Assembly: GCA_007133995.1 (NCBI GenBank)
Contig: SLLP01000246.1
Location: forward strand, 1 to 5,278
Source: Balneolales bacterium
GTDB lineage: Bacteria > Bacteroidota > Rhodothermia > Balneolales > Natronogracilivirgulaceae
DNA: 5,278 nt
Reading direction: 5' to 3'
Shown here: in pieces, positions 1-5,278 of the stretch
How the letters are laid out: each line of letters opens with the position of its first letter
How positions within the stretch are numbered: position 1 is the first letter of the stretch
Notes under the pieces: generated by a model
Told to the model about the DNA's origin: nothing
Databases searched by the model: none
The model's input: only the letters and a program-made list of their open reading frames with translations
Program-made: the position numbers and the translations under genes

Positions 1-759
1 GTGGGTGTCTATGCGCTCATCCGCGTGTTCACCCTTCTGTTCAGCCATGACACCGGTTACACCCACACCATTCTGCTTTGGGTGGGTGGATTCACCATGG
101 TCATCGGCGTTCTCGGGGCGGCCTCGCATGTTGAGTTCCGCAAGATCCTTTCCTTCCATATTGTGAGCCAGATCGGCTATATGATTATGGGCCTTGCGTT
201 CAACACCGCAATGGGAATCATGGGGGCGATCTTCTATGTGTTGCATAACATTCTGGCCAAATCCAATCTGTTCCTTATCAGCGGGATTGCGCAACGGCTT
301 ATTGGAACATTTGAGCTGAAAAAAATGGGTGGCTTGTACAAACATTACCCATTCCTGGCGGTTATGTTTCTGATATCGGCATTTGCACTGGCCGGGTTCC
401 CGCCGCTCTCAGGTTTCTGGGCCAAGCTGAGCCTGGTGAAAGCCGGCCTGTCCTTGGAATTGTATGTAATTACCGGCGTGGCGATCCTGGTGGGTCTGCT
501 CACTCTGTTCTCCATGACCAAAATCTGGCTTTCCGCCTTTTGGGGAACAGTTCCGGAAGAGGTACCCGATCATTTCGGCAAGCAGCCGCTGTTTGGTGCA
601 GGGGGGCTTTACATCCTTATGATTCCGGTGATGATTATTGCCGGACTGATCATACTGGTCGGACTGAATGCGCAGCCGATTCTGGAATTATGCATGACAG
701 CCGCCGAGCAACTCCTCAATCCATCCGTGTACATTGAAGCCGTATTGGGACCGCAATGA
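1..759 (+). CDS. mrpD: Na+/H+ antiporter subunit D (MrpD/MnhD), 3' partial fragment
   Basis: C-terminal half of a proton-antiporter-M family subunit, homologous to the antiporter-like subunits of respiratory complex I. MrpD is an integral membrane subunit of the multisubunit Mrp complex, which exchanges cytoplasmic Na+ for external H+ and supports pH and salt homeostasis. The 252 visible residues contain about six hydrophobic segments (roughly 24-40, 49-70, 73-97, 115-135, 154-178 and 200-222). Family landmarks are FRKILSFHIVSQIGYM (46-61), LHNILAKSNLF (81-91), the loop LKKMGGLYKHYP (106-117) and FALAGFPPLSGFWAK (128-142). Buried charged residues K48, H53, H82, K87 and K174 lie where this family places its proton-path residues (position assignment is inference). 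Full-length MrpD is about 490-500 residues, so about half is missing; the GTG at base 1 is probably an internal valine codon, not the start. The stop overlaps the mrpE start. MrpD rather than MrpA because it is followed by mrpE and ends soon after the last membrane segment. Confidence 0.9.
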   Translation: MGVYALIRVFTLLFSHDTGYTHTILLWVGGFTMVIGVLGAASHVEFRKILSFHIVSQIGYMIMGLAFNTAMGIMGAIFYVLHNILAKSNLFLISGIAQRLIGTFELKKMGGLYKHYPFLAVMFLISAFALAGFPPLSGFWAKLSLVKAGLSLELYVITGVAILVGLLTLFSMTKIWLSAFWGTVPEEVPDHFGKQPLFGAGGLYILMIPVMIIAGLIILVGLNAQPILELCMTAAEQLLNPSVYIEAVLGPQ

Positions 760-1250
760 AAATTTTTCTGTTTCATATTATTCTTGCACTTATCTGGACT
801 GCCGTTACCGCCACATTCTCTTTTGGAAACTTGTTGATCGGCCTGCTACTTGGCTACCTGGTCCTGATCGTGGTAAATCCGGCCATTGATGATAGCAATT
901 ATACACGTCGTGTTTGGAAAGGCATTACTCTCATCCTGTTTTTTCTGAAAGAACTTGTTGTATCGAGCGTGCGTGTGGCTATTGACGTTATGCGCCCGGG
1001 ATTTCACATGAAATCCGGTGTAGTGGATGTGCCGTTGACGGTGACATCCGACCTGGAGATCACATTGCTTGCCAATATGATTTCACTTACACCCGGTACG
1101 CTGAGTCTTGAGGTGTCCGATGACAAAAAAGAGCTGTTCATCCATGCCATGTACATAGACGAGGGTGTTGAGCATGTTCGCAAAGAGATAAAAGAGGGCC
1201 TCGAGCTGCACATCATGGAAGTGACGCGGGGTGACCTGAACGGTAAATGA
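756..1250 (+). CDS. mrpE: Na+/H+ antiporter subunit E (MrpE/MnhE)
   Basis: Complete 164-residue MrpE-family protein, close to the usual ~160 residues. MrpE is a small membrane subunit needed for assembly or full activity of the Mrp antiporter. The N-terminal half has two adjacent hydrophobic stretches (about 3-19 and 22-41) and a third at about 54-77, followed by a cytoplasmic domain. The family signature is clear: NMISLTPGTLSLEV (107-120, with TPGT at 112-115), then a charged turn and ELFIHAMYID (126-135). The start ATG shares ATGA with the mrpD stop, a 4-nt overlap typical of translational coupling; GGGA at 747-750 may serve as a weak ribosome binding site. MrpF would follow in the commonest gene order, but here 146 nt without a gene and then uvrA follow. 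No frameshift or missing region is visible. Confidence 0.92.
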   Translation: MKIFLFHIILALIWTAVTATFSFGNLLIGLLLGYLVLIVVNPAIDDSNYTRRVWKGITLILFFLKELVVSSVRVAIDVMRPGFHMKSGVVDVPLTVTSDLEITLLANMISLTPGTLSLEVSDDKKELFIHAMYIDEGVEHVRKEIKEGLELHIMEVTRGDLNGK

Positions 1251-1256
1251 TGCGCA

Positions 1257-1276
1257 ACCGGTGGTAAACAGCCGGT
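1257..1276. repeat. Short inverted repeat just after mrpE
   Basis: ACCGG at 1257-1261 and CCGGT at 1272-1276 can pair as a 5-bp stem with a 10-nt loop, starting 7 nt after the mrpE stop. No T-tract follows, so it is not a standard intrinsic terminator. It may only mark the 3' end of the mrp transcript, or be chance. Confidence 0.2.
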
Positions 1277-1311
1277 ATGATGAATGATTTTCTGTGAGGC
1301 ATCAGGCGAGT

Positions 1312-1325
1312 CAGCGGAACCGCTG
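1312..1325. repeat. Inverted repeat CAGCGG-AA-CCGCTG in the mrpE-uvrA gap
   Basis: The two 6-nt arms are perfect reverse complements; as RNA this would fold as a 5-bp GC-rich stem with a GAAC loop. Flanking GGC (1305-1307) and GCC (1328-1330) could lengthen the stem across a small internal loop. It lies 72 nt before the uvrA start. No T-run follows directly; the nearest (seven T at 1375-1381) is about 50 nt away. It could be an mrp 3'-end hairpin or a binding site for a dimeric regulator of uvrA. It does not resemble the E. coli LexA box. The rest of the gap (1251-1396) holds no credible ORF and no clear promoter. Confidence 0.3.
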
Positions 1326-1396
1326 CAGCCATACTGGCGTTCTGAGATTATGGACACCTCCACATCCTGAATGATTTTTTTAGCTGCTGTATCTCT

Positions 1397-4336
1397 ATGG
1401 ATGAATCACGCACAAAAAGCAATTCCAAATTAAAGCAAATGAGCTCTGAAAGCAGTGAGACCGGGGAAGATGTTTCGGAGAGCACACCGGAGCAAGTCCG
1501 GAGGAAGACCCCGGACGGCATGTATGATGATGAAGGGGCAAGTGCATCAACCGGTAACAAAAACGAAAACTCCTCCAGATCACAAATTATTGTCAGGGGT
1601 GCGCGGGTTCACAATCTCAAGAACGTGGATGTCACCATACCGCGAAACAAGCTCACGGTAGTCACCGGAGTGAGTGGGTCGGGGAAGTCGAGCCTGGCAT
1701 TTGACACCATCTACGCCGAGGGGCAGCGACGCTATGTTGAGAGCCTTTCCAGCTACGCCCGGCAGTTTTTGGAGCGCATGGACAAGCCCGATGTCGATTT
1801 CATGCAGGGGATTTCGCCGGCCATGGCCATCCAGCAGAAAAACACCACTACGAATCCGCGTTCCACGGTCGGCACCACCACTGAGATCTATGACTACATG
1901 CGGCTGCTGTTTGCCCGTGTAGGAAAGACCATCTCGCCGATATCGGGCGAACCGGTGCGCAAGGATACCCCGCAGATCGTGGCCGATGACCTGCTCCGGC
2001 GCCTGGAGGAAAAACAGCGTTTCTATGTGCTCATACCCGTCAGCATGGAGAAAAACAAGAAGATGCGCGCCGAGCTGGAAATATTCCGGCAGAAAGGGCT
2101 CAACCGCATCCTGTTGCCCGAGGAGCAAATGGTGGATCTTAGCCGGGAAGAGGTGAATCTGAAGAAGTATCATCCAGACCAGGTACGCGTGGTTGTGGAC
2201 CGCCTCGCTATTAAAAAGGACGACGACGAGTTTCGAAGCCGGATAGTTGATTCGGTGGAGACCGCTTTCCTGGAAGGACGCGGCAGGTGTTACATCAAGC
2301 TGCACAAGGGAGAGGAGTTGATGTACAGTGAACGATTTGAACGCGACGGCATCGACTTTTCCGAACCTACATCACAGATGTTTTCATTCAACAATCCGTT
2401 TGGAGCCTGTCGTAGCTGTGAAGGATTCGGGCGCGTTCAGGGTATTGACGAAGACAAGGTAATCCCTGATCCGGAGCTCTCGATTCGCGGTGGGGCTATC
2501 GTGCCGTTCAATTCACCCAAATTCGGGCACAATCTCAAGCTGCTGGTGAAAGTGGCCGCCCGGTACAGCCTGCCGATCGATGCACCCTACAGTTCGTTGT
2601 CACGGGATGTAAAAAAAGTGATCTGGTATGGGAAGGATGAATATCCGGGCATTCACAGCATGTTTGAGCAGATTCGAAGCGAGTTTTACAAGGTCCACAT
2701 GCGCGTGTTTTACGCCCGGTACCGCGGCTATTCCCGGTGTCCGGAGTGCGATGGCTACCGGGTGCGGCAGGATGCGCTTTACGTAAAGATCGCCGACATG
2801 CACATCGGACAGGTATCGGAGATGACCATCGGCTATGCCCGCCGTTTTTTTGATGAATTGCAGCTTACCGATTACGAAATGAATGTCGGCGGACAGATCC
2901 TTTATGAAATCCGCAAGCGCCTGCGCTATCTGGATGAGGTAGGACTGCACTACATCACACTGAATCGCCTCACCAATACCCTCAGCGGTGGCGAGGCGCA
3001 GCGCATTAACCTGGCCAATGCGCTCGGCAGCTCGCTCATAGGCAGTCTGTACGTGCTGGATGAGCCGACCATCGGACTCCATCCGCGCGACAACGACCGG
3101 CTGATCAGCATCCTGAAGACACTCCGCGATATCGGCAATACCGTGCTGGTGGTTGAACATGACCCCGAGATGATCCGTACAGCCGACAATCTCATTGACA
3201 TCGGACCGTTTGCAGGGCGCCACGGTGGCGAAGTGTGCTATTCGGGTGATTATGAAGGCCTCCTTGCATCCAAAACACTTACCGGAAAATATCTGAGCGG
3301 GAAAAAATTCATCGCCATTCCTGAAAAGCGGCGAAAGGGAAGCGGCCGTGAGCTGGTTTTGGAGGGGGCGACCGAGCACAATCTAAAAAGTGTAACAGCG
3401 CGTTTTCCACTGGGCAAAATGGTTAGTGTGACAGGTGTGAGCGGATCCGGAAAATCGACGCTGGTCCACCGGACGCTCTATGCCGGTATAATGAAAGAGC
3501 TGGGTGTCTACAATGACAAGGTGGGGAAGTTCCGGTCGCTGAAAGGGCTGCAGTATATTGGCGGGGCGGAGATGGTGGATCAGTCGCCCATTGGCCGGTC
3601 GAGCCGGTCCAATCCGGCGACGTACACCAAATCCTTCGATGGTATTCGTGATCTGTTCTCGAAGACGCGGGAGGCGCGGATAATGGGCTATACCGCGGGA
3701 CATTTCTCTTTTAACGTGCCGGGCGGGCGGTGCGAGACGTGCCAGGGCGAGGGTGTGCAAACCATTGAAATGCAGTTTCTGGCTGATATTGAGCTTCCGT
3801 GTGAGGCGTGTGGAGGAACGCGGTTCCGGAAGGATGTGCTGAGTGTGAAATACCGCGGAAAGAACATCCATGATGTGCTGGAGATGTCCGTTTCCGAGGC
3901 ACTCGACTTTTTTGTGGATGAGAAGCAGATCGTCAACCGTCTGCAGGTGCTTGATGATGTGGGTCTGGGGTATCTCAGGCTGGGACAGAGTGGCACCACA
4001 CTCTCCGGTGGCGAGGCGCAGCGTGTGAAACTGGCGCGCTACCTCTCGCGAACCGAAAAGGAGCACATTCTCTACTTTTTTGATGAGCCTACGACCGGAC
4101 TCCATTTCGAGGATATTGCCAAGCTGCTTGAATCATTCAACCGTCTGATCGATCAGGGGCACTCGGTGATCATCATAGAGCACAACCTGGATGTAATAAA
4201 AGCCTCCGACTGGGTGATAGATATCGGTCCGGAAGGCGGGTTTGGCGGTGGTACTGTCGTTTGCGAGGGCACACCGGAACAAGTGGCGCAGCATCCATCC
4301 AGCCTGACCGGGCAGTTTCTGAAGAAGGTGATGTGA
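1397..4336 (+). CDS. uvrA: UvrABC excision nuclease subunit A (UvrA)
   Basis: DNA-damage-sensing ATPase of nucleotide excision repair; as a dimer it scans DNA, binds distorting lesions and loads UvrB. The 979 residues hold two ABC ATPase modules. Module I has Walker A GVSGSGKSS (91-99), signature LSGGEAQR (529-536), Walker B LYVLDEP (551-557) and H588. Module II has Walker A GVSGSGKST (680-688), LSGGEAQR (869-876), YFFDEPTTGLHF (893-904) and H929. The C-terminal zinc motif is intact (C779, C782, C802, C805). CxxC pairs also occur at C338/C341 and C448/C451, but the CxxC that E. coli UvrA has about 24 residues before the first of these is absent. E. coli UvrA is 940 residues; the excess is mostly an N-terminal tail (1-62) with 14 Ser and 13 Asp/Glu, before the conserved IIVRGARVHNL (64-74). 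No Shine-Dalgarno precedes ATG 1397. Later in-frame ATGs at 1439 and 1520 would remove part of the tail; GGAGG at 1500-1504 is 15 nt before the latter. Function is very secure, the exact start less so. Confidence 0.97.
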   Translation: MDESRTKSNSKLKQMSSESSETGEDVSESTPEQVRRKTPDGMYDDEGASASTGNKNENSSRSQIIVRGARVHNLKNVDVTIPRNKLTVVTGVSGSGKSSLAFDTIYAEGQRRYVESLSSYARQFLERMDKPDVDFMQGISPAMAIQQKNTTTNPRSTVGTTTEIYDYMRLLFARVGKTISPISGEPVRKDTPQIVADDLLRRLEEKQRFYVLIPVSMEKNKKMRAELEIFRQKGLNRILLPEEQMVDLSREEVNLKKYHPDQVRVVVDRLAIKKDDDEFRSRIVDSVETAFLEGRGRCYIKLHKGEELMYSERFERDGIDFSEPTSQMFSFNNPFGACRSCEGFGRVQGIDEDKVIPDPELSIRGGAIVPFNSPKFGHNLKLLVKVAARYSLPIDAPYSSLSRDVKKVIWYGKDEYPGIHSMFEQIRSEFYKVHMRVFYARYRGYSRCPECDGYRVRQDALYVKIADMHIGQVSEMTIGYARRFFDELQLTDYEMNVGGQILYEIRKRLRYLDEVGLHYITLNRLTNTLSGGEAQRINLANALGSSLIGSLYVLDEPTIGLHPRDNDRLISILKTLRDIGNTVLVVEHDPEMIRTADNLIDIGPFAGRHGGEVCYSGDYEGLLASKTLTGKYLSGKKFIAIPEKRRKGSGRELVLEGATEHNLKSVTARFPLGKMVSVTGVSGSGKSTLVHRTLYAGIMKELGVYNDKVGKFRSLKGLQYIGGAEMVDQSPIGRSSRSNPATYTKSFDGIRDLFSKTREARIMGYTAGHFSFNVPGGRCETCQGEGVQTIEMQFLADIELPCEACGGTRFRKDVLSVKYRGKNIHDVLEMSVSEALDFFVDEKQIVNRLQVLDDVGLGYLRLGQSGTTLSGGEAQRVKLARYLSRTEKEHILYFFDEPTTGLHFEDIAKLLESFNRLIDQGHSVIIIEHNLDVIKASDWVIDIGPEGGFGGGTVVCEGTPEQVAQHPSSLTGQFLKKVM

Positions 4337-4341
4337 CGGGG

Positions 4342-4812
4342 TCAGAAAAACTCGGCTACCTCACCGGCAATGGCTTCCAGCAATTTCTGATCGTTTTCAC
4401 TCATCGCCCCTTTGGTATCCGAGTCGATATCGATCTCGCCGATCAGCTCTTTGCCTTTGATGATGGGCACCACAATTTCAGATTCCACGTCCGGGCTGCA
4501 AGCCAGGTAATTTGATTCAGCCTTTACATCGTTGATGAGAAATGTTTTGCGGGTTTCGGCCGCCTGTCCGCAAATGCCCGTTCCGAATGGAATCCGCACG
4601 TGTTCTGTTGGCTCGCCGGAATAAGGTCCGAGCATCAGTTGCCCCTCGGCAAGCGGGTCCACCATGTAAAAACCGACCCAGTCATAGTGTGGTACTTCCC
4701 TGTGCAGGAGCGCGCAGATATGCTGCATGGCTTCCTCTCTGTCAGCAGCTTCTCTTAAAATGGTTTTGGCTTTTTCCAGGAGTTCGTCCCACGGAATCTC
4801 TTTTTGAGTCAT
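4342..4812 (-). CDS. GAF-domain protein, free methionine-(R)-sulfoxide reductase (fRMsr/MsrC) family
   Basis: A 156-residue cytoplasmic single-GAF protein matching the family of E. coli MsrC (YebR), which reduces free methionine-R-sulfoxide using cysteines recycled by thioredoxin. Landmarks are WVGFYM (45-50), LMLGPYSGEP (59-68), VRIPFGTGICGQAA (72-85), the loop ending in C105 and SEIVVPI (111-117), then GEIDIDS (125-131). E112, D128 and D130 fall where the family binds substrate. Of the three E. coli redox cysteines (C84, C94, C118), C81 and C105 match C94 and the catalytic C118; the C84 position is H71. C33 lies elsewhere, in the N-terminal helical part. A two-cysteine cycle or a sensing role is therefore possible. 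The gene is complete. Its ATG has no clear Shine-Dalgarno upstream. Its 3' end faces uvrA across 5 nt, with no terminator between them. Family assignment is strong; actual reductase activity is inferred. Confidence 0.87.
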   Translation of the reverse strand: MTQKEIPWDELLEKAKTILREAADREEAMQHICALLHREVPHYDWVGFYMVDPLAEGQLMLGPYSGEPTEHVRIPFGTGICGQAAETRKTFLINDVKAESNYLACSPDVESEIVVPIIKGKELIGEIDIDSDTKGAMSENDQKLLEAIAGEVAEFF

Positions 4813-4948
4813 ATCACATCAAAAGGTAGTTTAAATGTTAAATTAATTTATTCTCTGATGAAATATACATAAATTTACCGATGATAATATGCTGGACAGA
4901 GGCAAACATGAAAGATAAGCCAGAATCGCAAATCCAAAGAAAGTTTAC
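4813..4948. promoter_or_regulatory. AT-rich divergent intergenic region (probable promoters for the GAF and CDGSH genes)
   Basis: This 136-nt gap separates two genes transcribed away from each other, so promoters for both should lie here or close by. It is visibly AT-rich, above all at about 4811-4890. On the plus strand TTTA (4847-4850), 19 nt, then TAAATTTA (4870-4877) approximates the Bacteroidota promoter (TTTG, 19-21 nt, TAnnTTTG), each element differing at its final base. TAAATTTA is its own reverse complement and so reads the same on both strands, but no properly spaced upstream TTTG exists on the minus strand. TAATAT at 4884-4889 is a weak alternative -10. In such AT-rich DNA these matches may be chance. 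That promoters are here is likely; their exact position is not established. Confidence 0.4.
4898..4902 (+). promoter_or_regulatory. Shine-Dalgarno-like AGAGG before the 14-codon ORF
   Basis: AGAGG ends 5 nt before the ATG at 4908, a good ribosome binding spacing. It is the best-placed Shine-Dalgarno candidate in the window. The CDGSH ATG itself has only an A-rich AAAGAAAG (4937-4944). Confidence 0.4.
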
Positions 4949-4952
4949 ATGA
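4908..4952 (+). CDS. Possible 14-residue leader peptide overlapping the CDGSH gene start
   Basis: ATG at 4908 opens a 14-codon frame (MKDKPESQIQRKFT) that ends in TGA at 4950-4952, sharing ATGA with the CDGSH start at 4949. The frame has a Shine-Dalgarno-like AGAGG at 5 nt spacing, whereas the main gene has a weaker site. This arrangement would allow ribosomes ending the leader to restart on the CDGSH gene. The peptide is hydrophilic, has no run of one regulatory amino acid and no cysteine, so a classical attenuator or a metal-binding peptide is not suggested. An ORF this short can arise by chance; the overlap and the spacing are the only support. Confidence 0.3.
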   Translation: MKDKPESQIQRKFT

Positions 4953-5185
4953 GTAAACCCCATAAAGCCGCCGAGAAGCCATTTGTAATGGAGGTTGAGC
5001 CTGGCACCTATGCCTGGTGTGCCTGCGGCCTTTCTGAAAATCAGCCATTTTGCGACGGGTCGCATAAACCGACAGATTTCAAGCCCCTAGTAAAAAAAAT
5101 CGAGGTGGAAAAAACCGTCGCCTGGTGCGGTTGCAAGCAAACCGGTACCCCTCCTTTCTGTGATGGCACTCATAACAAGTTATAG
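4949..5185 (+). CDS. Tandem CDGSH iron-sulfur domain protein (CISD3-like)
   Basis: A 78-residue soluble protein with two complete CDGSH-type [2Fe-2S] motifs in one chain, CxCxx(S/T)xxxPxCDG(S/T)H. The first uses C24, C26, C35 and H39; the second C60, C62, C71 and H75, with CDGTH in place of CDGSH. Each three-Cys, one-His set should hold one cluster, so the chain is expected to form the pseudo-dimeric fold of human CISD3 and bacterial tandem NEET proteins. These are linked to electron or cluster transfer and iron/redox homeostasis; the partner here is unknown. There is no signal peptide or membrane anchor, unlike the anchored mitoNEET/CISD1. The start at 4949 gives the expected short lysine-rich leader before PFVMEVEPGTYAWCACG. 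It is probably monocistronic apart from the possible leader ORF, and divergent from the GAF gene. Family assignment is very secure; the physiological role is open. Confidence 0.93.
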   Translation: MSKPHKAAEKPFVMEVEPGTYAWCACGLSENQPFCDGSHKPTDFKPLVKKIEVEKTVAWCGCKQTGTPPFCDGTHNKL

Positions 5186-5210
5186 CAGGCGTGGCATTTT
5201 GACGCCTTGC
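5185..5210 (+). terminator. Hairpin after the CDGSH gene, possible terminator without a T-tract
   Basis: GCAGGCGT (5185-5192) pairs with ACGCCTTGC (5202-5210) with one bulged T, giving an 8-bp stem and a 9-nt T-containing loop. It begins at the last base of the stop codon. GATAAAACGG follows instead of a T-run, so it would be a weak intrinsic terminator or a 3'-end stabilising hairpin. I see nothing else in 5211-5278. Confidence 0.4.
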
Positions 5211-5278
5211 GATAAAACGGATCTTTCCCGCAAAGAGCAGCATCGGAAAAAACCGCATCTTGTAATAAATACAGATAA

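Noticed and set aside
1004..1363. Minus-strand frame of 119 codons over the end of mrpE and the following gap
   Set aside because: Two thirds is antisense to conserved mrpE; the Ser/Pro/Cys-rich translation has no recognisable features.
1281..1378. TGAATGATTTT occurring twice, at 1281-1291 and 1368-1378
   Set aside because: An 11-nt match in AT-rich non-coding DNA is likely chance; no third copy or flanking structure is seen.
1290..1396. LexA/SOS box before uvrA
   Set aside because: CTGT occurs twice, but no partner ACAG lies at the needed spacing; other lineages use other boxes that I cannot judge here.
1580..2305. Minus-strand open frame of 241 codons inside uvrA; also 2600-3379 and 3383-4105 on the same strand
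   Set aside because: They lie wholly antisense to well-conserved uvrA, show no family motifs, and have low-quality protein composition; they are shadows of the codon bias of the real gene.
2986..4023. Identical 18-nt stretch at 2986-3003 and 4006-4023, 1020 nt apart and in frame
   Set aside because: It encodes the ABC signature GGEAQR in both halves of UvrA; this is the expected internal duplication, not a mobile repeat.
4542..4829. Plus-strand frame antisense to the GAF gene, and another at 4261-4515
   Set aside because: Both overlap strongly supported genes and their translations match no family I recognise.
4821..4840. TACCTTTT on the minus strand as a Bacteroidota -7 element for the GAF gene
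   Set aside because: It lies almost at the start codon and has no TTTG 19-21 nt upstream, leaving almost no leader.
4838..5065. Minus-strand frame of 75 codons over the intergenic region and the CDGSH start
   Set aside because: Antisense to the first CDGSH motif, with no ribosome site or family resemblance.
5226..5262. CGG-AAAAAA-CCG near the window end as a terminator
   Set aside because: The stem is only 3 bp, because the flanking CAT sequences are direct rather than inverted, and no T-tract follows.
1..5278. CRISPR arrays, tRNA or rRNA genes, insertion sequences, phage or defence genes
   Set aside because: No regular repeats, cloverleaf-like stretches, transposase motifs or terminal inverted repeats were seen on either strand.

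Overview
The window carries five protein-coding genes and reads as ordinary chromosomal housekeeping DNA. The best lineage guess is the Bacteroidota/Balneolota/Rhodothermota (FCB) group, possibly a salt- or alkali-adapted member. The guess rests on three things: wording of the UvrA protein that I recall from that group (KTISPISGEPV, FSFNNPFGAC, GIDEDKVIPD); the near absence of Shine-Dalgarno sequences before uvrA and the GAF gene; and an Mrp-type antiporter cluster. It comes from family memory, not from a search.

Layout. Bases 1-759 are the C-terminal half of an MrpD/MnhD-type antiporter subunit, cut by the window edge. It overlaps by 4 nt (ATGA) with a complete MrpE/MnhE subunit (756-1250). 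A 146-nt gap (1251-1396) holds two small inverted repeats but no recognisable gene. A full-length UvrA excision-repair ATPase follows at 1397-4336, with a hydrophilic N-terminal extension of about 60 residues. On the opposite strand, ending only 5 nt from the uvrA stop, is a GAF-domain protein of the free methionine-(R)-sulfoxide reductase family (4342-4812). An AT-rich intergenic region of 136 nt separates it from a divergently transcribed small protein with two CDGSH iron-sulfur motifs (4949-5185). A possible 14-codon leader ORF at 4908-4952 overlaps the start of the CDGSH gene. A short hairpin follows the CDGSH stop, and the last ~70 nt hold nothing I can identify.

How the genes relate. 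mrpD and mrpE encode neighbouring subunits of one membrane complex that exports Na+ in exchange for protons, and they are translationally coupled. uvrA, the GAF/fRMsr-like gene and the CDGSH gene look like three separate transcription units. Their themes (DNA repair, methionine sulfoxide reduction, Fe-S/redox) are loosely stress-related, but nothing here shows that they work as a pathway.

I found no convincing new system. The points most worth a second look are the 14-codon ORF coupled to the CDGSH gene, the altered cysteine set of the fRMsr-like protein, the half-missing first zinc motif and N-terminal tail of UvrA, and an mrp cluster that ends at subunit E with no F or G behind it.
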